NCBI GenBank assembly: GCA_905397405.1 | Contig: CAJPVJ010000211.1 | Span: 1-31,995 of the forward strand | Origin: Oppiella nova | Taxonomy: Eukaryota > Arthropoda > Arachnida > Sarcoptiformes > Oppiidae | Length of the DNA: 31,995 nt | Direction: 5' to 3' | Part shown: one piece after another, positions 28,349 through 31,995 of the stretch | How positions within the stretch are numbered: position 1 is the stretch's first letter | Layout of the letters: each line of letters opens with the position of its first letter | Notes under the pieces: model-generated | What the model was told of the DNA's origin: nothing | What the model saw: only the letters and a program-made list of their open reading frames with translations | The model's database searches: none | Position numbers and translations under genes: made by a program

Positions 28349-29305
28349 TTAATTTGTTGAACTCGTGGTTGTGTTAGTGTTGGAGGAGTTTTTGGACACT
28401 TCTTTGTAAATCAAAAGCCCGAATATAATGATAATGAGAACCGCCATCGCTATGATCACCACTAAGACCACCGCCAGAACCGATACGTCTGTGTTTGTCG
28501 CGGATCCTAAGGGGTCGACCCTTACCTCGCAGTCTGTGATCCACTTATTGATTGATTGCGGTCTGCATTCACTGTATGTCCGGTCATTGAGCGCCACTTT
28601 ACAGTAATACCGGTCGGCAAACAGATACCAATGCATGTCGTGTATCAAACCGGCCCTTATCTTCGCGCCGTTCAATGCGGTAAATGGTTCCGACACTTTG
28701 AGCTCAGGGTCCTCCCAGTTCTCCACCAGTCGCAAGGAATGGGAGTCCTTTCCCTTTGACCTTAACAAATAGGTGCTCGAACCGGCTTTAATGGTGAGCT
28801 CCTTGTCCTTCGAGTCGGACATATAATAATTGGTTAACAATATATGCGAGACATCCTTTTTGCCTAAAAGATACTCAAAGACTGGCGGACACAGAGTTGT
28901 CTTTTCCGACATAATGTATTTGTTGGTACTATAGTCAACAGTCCATGAGATGCCATCCCTGCAGTTGATTAGTTGCATTTCAGTGGAGAACTGTTGGTTC
29001 ACTACCATATCGATGGGTGCTTTGATTTTGTCGCTCCAGACACTGAGTCTGTTAACCGACTCAATGACTGAATAGTCATTTATGAGCTGCAGTTTCACGA
29101 AGAGATCGTTTGCGAAGATATATGCCGTCGAAGTGTTGACCAGTTTTGTGGCCCAATCTATTTTGAATGATCTTTGGTCACAAACCGTGTATTTCAGGTC
29201 ATCTCCACCGACCACTGGGCTTATGTGTAGGACAGCCGCCAACAGTATTAGCAATGAATACAATTTCATTAAATACATGTTGAGATTGACTTTTACTTTA
29301 AGCAT
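28349..29305 (-). CDS. Type I membrane protein of unknown family
   Basis: 318 residues, single exon. An N-terminal hydrophobic signal (around LYSLLILLAAVLHISPVVG; Met1, Met10 or Met13 could be the start) is followed by an ectodomain of about 240 residues with six cysteines. One strongly hydrophobic helix follows near residues 275-300 (VLAVVLVVIIAMAVLIIII), then a short Ser/Thr/Asn-rich cytoplasmic tail. The sequence is more GC-rich than its surroundings, as real coding sequence is here. Cell-surface or vesicle receptor-like layout; I recognise no named domain. Confidence 0.7.
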   Translation of the reverse strand: MLKVKVNLNMYLMKLYSLLILLAAVLHISPVVGGDDLKYTVCDQRSFKIDWATKLVNTSTAYIFANDLFVKLQLINDYSVIESVNRLSVWSDKIKAPIDMVVNQQFSTEMQLINCRDGISWTVDYSTNKYIMSEKTTLCPPVFEYLLGKKDVSHILLTNYYMSDSKDKELTIKAGSSTYLLRSKGKDSHSLRLVENWEDPELKVSEPFTALNGAKIRAGLIHDMHWYLFADRYYCKVALNDRTYSECRPQSINKWITDCEVRVDPLGSATNTDVSVLAVVLVVIIAMAVLIIIIFGLLIYKEVSKNSSNTNTTTSSTN

Positions 29306-29737
29306 AGACTATCAACTGATAGATTATATAAGTTACTCAAATAAAGTCTATTTTAATTTAAAACTTTTAAATAAACCTTAGTTTTAAATGCTTGTTATAT
29401 CTACCAATAAAACAGTTAATAAATTTGATTACTTTATTTTAGATGTTTTTTCAATAATTTATTTTTTATATCAGATAAATGAGTGAAAGGGAGTAGAAAT
29501 CATTTAAATTGATTACTTTATTTTTGTATTTAATACTTAACAATTAACAAATCTCGCACAGTTGACAATGCTAGATAACAATTAAATGTTAAACTTATTA
29601 TAATTTGTCAATTAAGAGTGTTTCAATACAAATCACAAAATAATATGAAATTTTTACATTTTTCTTATTTATTTAAACGAGAAAATTATTGCTGTTGTGC
29701 AGTTATAATTGGTTTCAATGATAAACTTAATAATAAA
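29306..29737. other. AT-rich intergenic region
   Basis: Upstream of the membrane protein gene. Nothing recognised. Confidence 0.5.
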
Positions 29738-30505
29738 GTGTGTATTACTTAGTAACCGGACTAATTTAATTGTTATGTCGCGCGCGCTGTATATGATTGT
29801 CGCTTCTGAACAAATGTTTAAGTTATAGTCCATCATATGATAGATGAATGATATACCATAACATTGTTTGCAATTATAAGGGAAAGGGATGATAAGCAAT
29901 CAAACTTTATAATTCATAAAAACTGTTGTCCAAAATTGATAATTTTTTTGATCATAAATAATTTAGGTTGTTTATAGTGCGTGAAAACAAAAGCATTGTT
30001 AGGGATAGTCACTAATGAGGATTGTTAAACATCATGTAGACATTCAAAAAATATTCATAAATATAACTTTAAAAATGATATTTAACAAATTTACAAGGTT
30101 AGTAAACCAAATGTACTTAACTAATGTAATGCTATTGAAATTGCCAATGTGTCCAAAAAACTGAATGCCCCAAACCTACCACATGCCCGTCCCAGTGAAA
30201 AGCACTGGACATAATATTAAGTTAGACTGTCTATGAGATCAGAAACACCTAAAAATGTCACTGAATTTAAATTTTGTGAAATAATATCTTAAAAACAATC
30301 GTTAAAATGCATGGAAAGGCTCATATGAGATGCCTGTTAAAGAGGCTCCGGTAGATCGGGAGGAAAGGTGTTTTGACTACATTTGAATAATATAAATTAT
30401 TAGTTGAATACTACTTACTTTATGTTTAAAATATAATTTGATTTGAATAAATAGTTTTAATTTGATAAACATTTATCTGCAGTCCGGTTACTAAGTAATA
30501 CACAC
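29738..30505. mobile_element. Possible MITE-like element with 25-bp terminal inverted repeats
   Basis: 29738-29762 is the exact reverse complement of 30481-30505 (25 of 25). A weaker match extends outward for about 20-30 bases on both sides. The 768-bp span has no open frame for a transposase, and no clean target-site duplication is visible. Its interior is less AT-rich than the surroundings, for example GTCGCGCGCGC near 29777. The right end abuts the ABC transporter stop codon (30517-30519). Confidence 0.55.
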
Positions 30506-30516
30506 CCTATTATCAT

Positions 30517-31995
30517 TCATATCTTGATATGAAACTTTGAATGAATAAAATTAAAAATATCAAAATCCTTTAAATAGGTAACCATTAGTATATTAGCTAC
30601 AAAAATCATTACATTGTACACAATGCATACTATAAACCCGATTAATACCCGGGTGCTCTCAATAGTTAACCTGCGGAACAGTAAAGATCTTAACGACTCT
30701 AATGGCAAAGTAATTGGTGTCCAATCAGTGAATATACGAAAAAATAGAGGAATGGCTTCTGAGGGCCAAATGACACCCGAACAGATCAAAAGCGGTAATA
30801 CAATGCCTACGATTACTATCTGTAATATTAATTAGTAATTAATACAATTTTTAAAGCATTTATATTATATGAAAAATACATACAAACATATAAACCTCGT
30901 CCTTTAAAAGTAGTGAAAAGAATAGTCCGGTGCCGACACCCTCTATGCCGTGCAATAGGAGTAATATAAACACTTGTAATATTGAGCTGTCGATTGGGAT
31001 ATCAAACAAATTATACATAACTATCATGGAAACGACCACTTGAAGTGATATCAAGGCAGTCATAATAATCATGATCACTATAAACACTTCAAACGGCTTC
31101 ACTCCCGCCACATACGAGCGCTCCAGTGATTTGTTTCGCAAATCATTTAATATGAGAAACGCTGAGAAAATCATTGGAAATAAATATATAATCATTAATA
31201 GGATTCCTGTGGACGGGTATGTGTGTGACGTATAGAAGGACCCGTTGAATATGGGTTGAGTCCAATCGATGGGCAGAGTAAATGTCTTTGGGTTGAGACC
31301 CTCTTCGGTACCAATTTTGCGCATAAATGTCATTAAGCCGTCAATGAAGTACAGATACCTGACATACACTGAGGTTATAGTATCTGAATGGTCGGCATAT
31401 TCACGGATAGTACTATCATTGAGCACCTGTTCGTCTACACTGAAAGGGTCGGGCAGTCGAGCCCTCATATTTTGCGAGTAATTATTTGGGTAAATGAGTG
31501 CAAACGTGTTTTTGCCGACCACTACCGACTCAATTGCCTTTTCTTTAGACGTATAATATATTGGTCTTAAAAATGATTTGTTAATTGAATGTATAAACTG
31601 TTGTGACATCTCGAAAGTGGCTCTATCGGCACCGGTATATAAAGCTATTGGTATATGGAGTGGTACGCCACCAAATGCCTTACTACTGCCATATATTGTA
31701 ATTACGGGTAATATGTAAAACATAATTAATGCGATGAATACGAGTTTTAAATGGATGTAGTTTTTCTTAAACAAAGCTATGATTCGTGTCAATTCAATAT
31801 AACTGTCCTCATAAGCGCCTGTAGTCATCGTATTGATCAGTAAACTTCTCTTTGGCTTCATAACTGTATCAACCACTCTAAGGGACGGGTGTTTTGAGTG
31901 TCTGTCGTCTCTGATTTGTTTATAGTGTTGTTGACATAGTTTGAGGAATACTTCTTCCAATGTGTGACAATTGAATTCATCAATCAATTTGTATG
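30517..31995 (-). CDS. ABCH-type ABC transporter, C-terminal half (cut by window end)
   Basis: Two exons visible: 31995-30896 (continuing beyond the window) and 30819-30517. They are joined in phase 0 with a GTTTAT donor and a TTACAG acceptor. The first residues (FNCHTLEEVFLKLC) are the end of the nucleotide-binding part, and the ATP-binding half lies outside. The membrane part has a first helix (LKLVFIALIMFYILPVITIYG), a large loop of about 170 residues with NxS/T sites, then five helices. These include LLMIIYLFPMIFSAFLIL and the block SGVIWPSEAIP with a following TLPLESLRSLL, typical of ABC2-type membrane domains. Arthropod ABCH proteins such as locust ABCH-9C are tied to cuticular lipid transport; assignment to ABCH rather than ABCG or ABCA is by likeness of layout and motifs. 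Confidence 0.75.

Noticed and set aside
29669-29899. Minus-strand 76-residue open frame
   Set aside because: Lies across one of the inverted ends, has AT-driven composition and no motif.

Overview
The window is AT-rich nuclear DNA from an arthropod. The genes are intron-split or single-exon, have GT/AG splice sites and AATAAA poly(A) signals, and include an ABCH-type transporter, a family best known from arthropods. A mite-like chelicerate fits best, but the species cannot be fixed from the sequence. I saw no rRNA, tRNA, CRISPR or bacterial-style operon.

Layout. 1-6812: a ~0.56-kb inverted repeat flanks a three-exon gene for an ionotropic-glutamate-receptor-like protein in which S1 and S2 of the ligand-binding domain are joined directly, with no ion pore. 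Its last exon is tandemly duplicated. 7061-9958 (+): fatty acyl-CoA reductase (FAR). 11012-11124 (+): an orphan exon-like stretch. 11806-12912 (-): intronless TSSK-like kinase. 13283-13774 (+): small secreted protein. 14049-23242 (-): 14-exon animal type I fatty acid synthase (FAS), about 2,625 residues once a tandem duplication is discounted. 25847-26329 (+): short TOPORS-like RING protein. 26698-28212 (+): F-box/LRR-like protein. 28349-29305 (-): type I membrane protein of unknown family. 30517 to the window end (-): membrane half of an ABCH-type transporter.

FAS makes acyl chains, FAR reduces acyl-CoA to fatty alcohol, and arthropod ABCH transporters are linked to cuticular lipid export. 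The neighbourhood could therefore serve cuticular lipids, but linkage alone does not prove it.

The strangest signal is a set of tracts that are the base-by-base complement of the expected sequence WITHOUT reversal. Two are proven by self-comparison inside the window: 3316-3443 against 3871-3998 (128 of 128 bases) and 5113-5165 against 4971-5023 (53 of 53). Two more are shown by protein logic: complementing about 8544-8609 and 9282-9361 of the FAR gene, without reversing, restores conserved FAR residues, reading frame and splice sites. No known copying or repair process makes a parallel complement, so I favour an assembly or gap-filling fault. Two exact 127/128-bp tandem duplications (one breaking the FAS frame) and an N exactly at a repeat junction point the same way. 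If raw reads confirmed these tracts, they would be without precedent.
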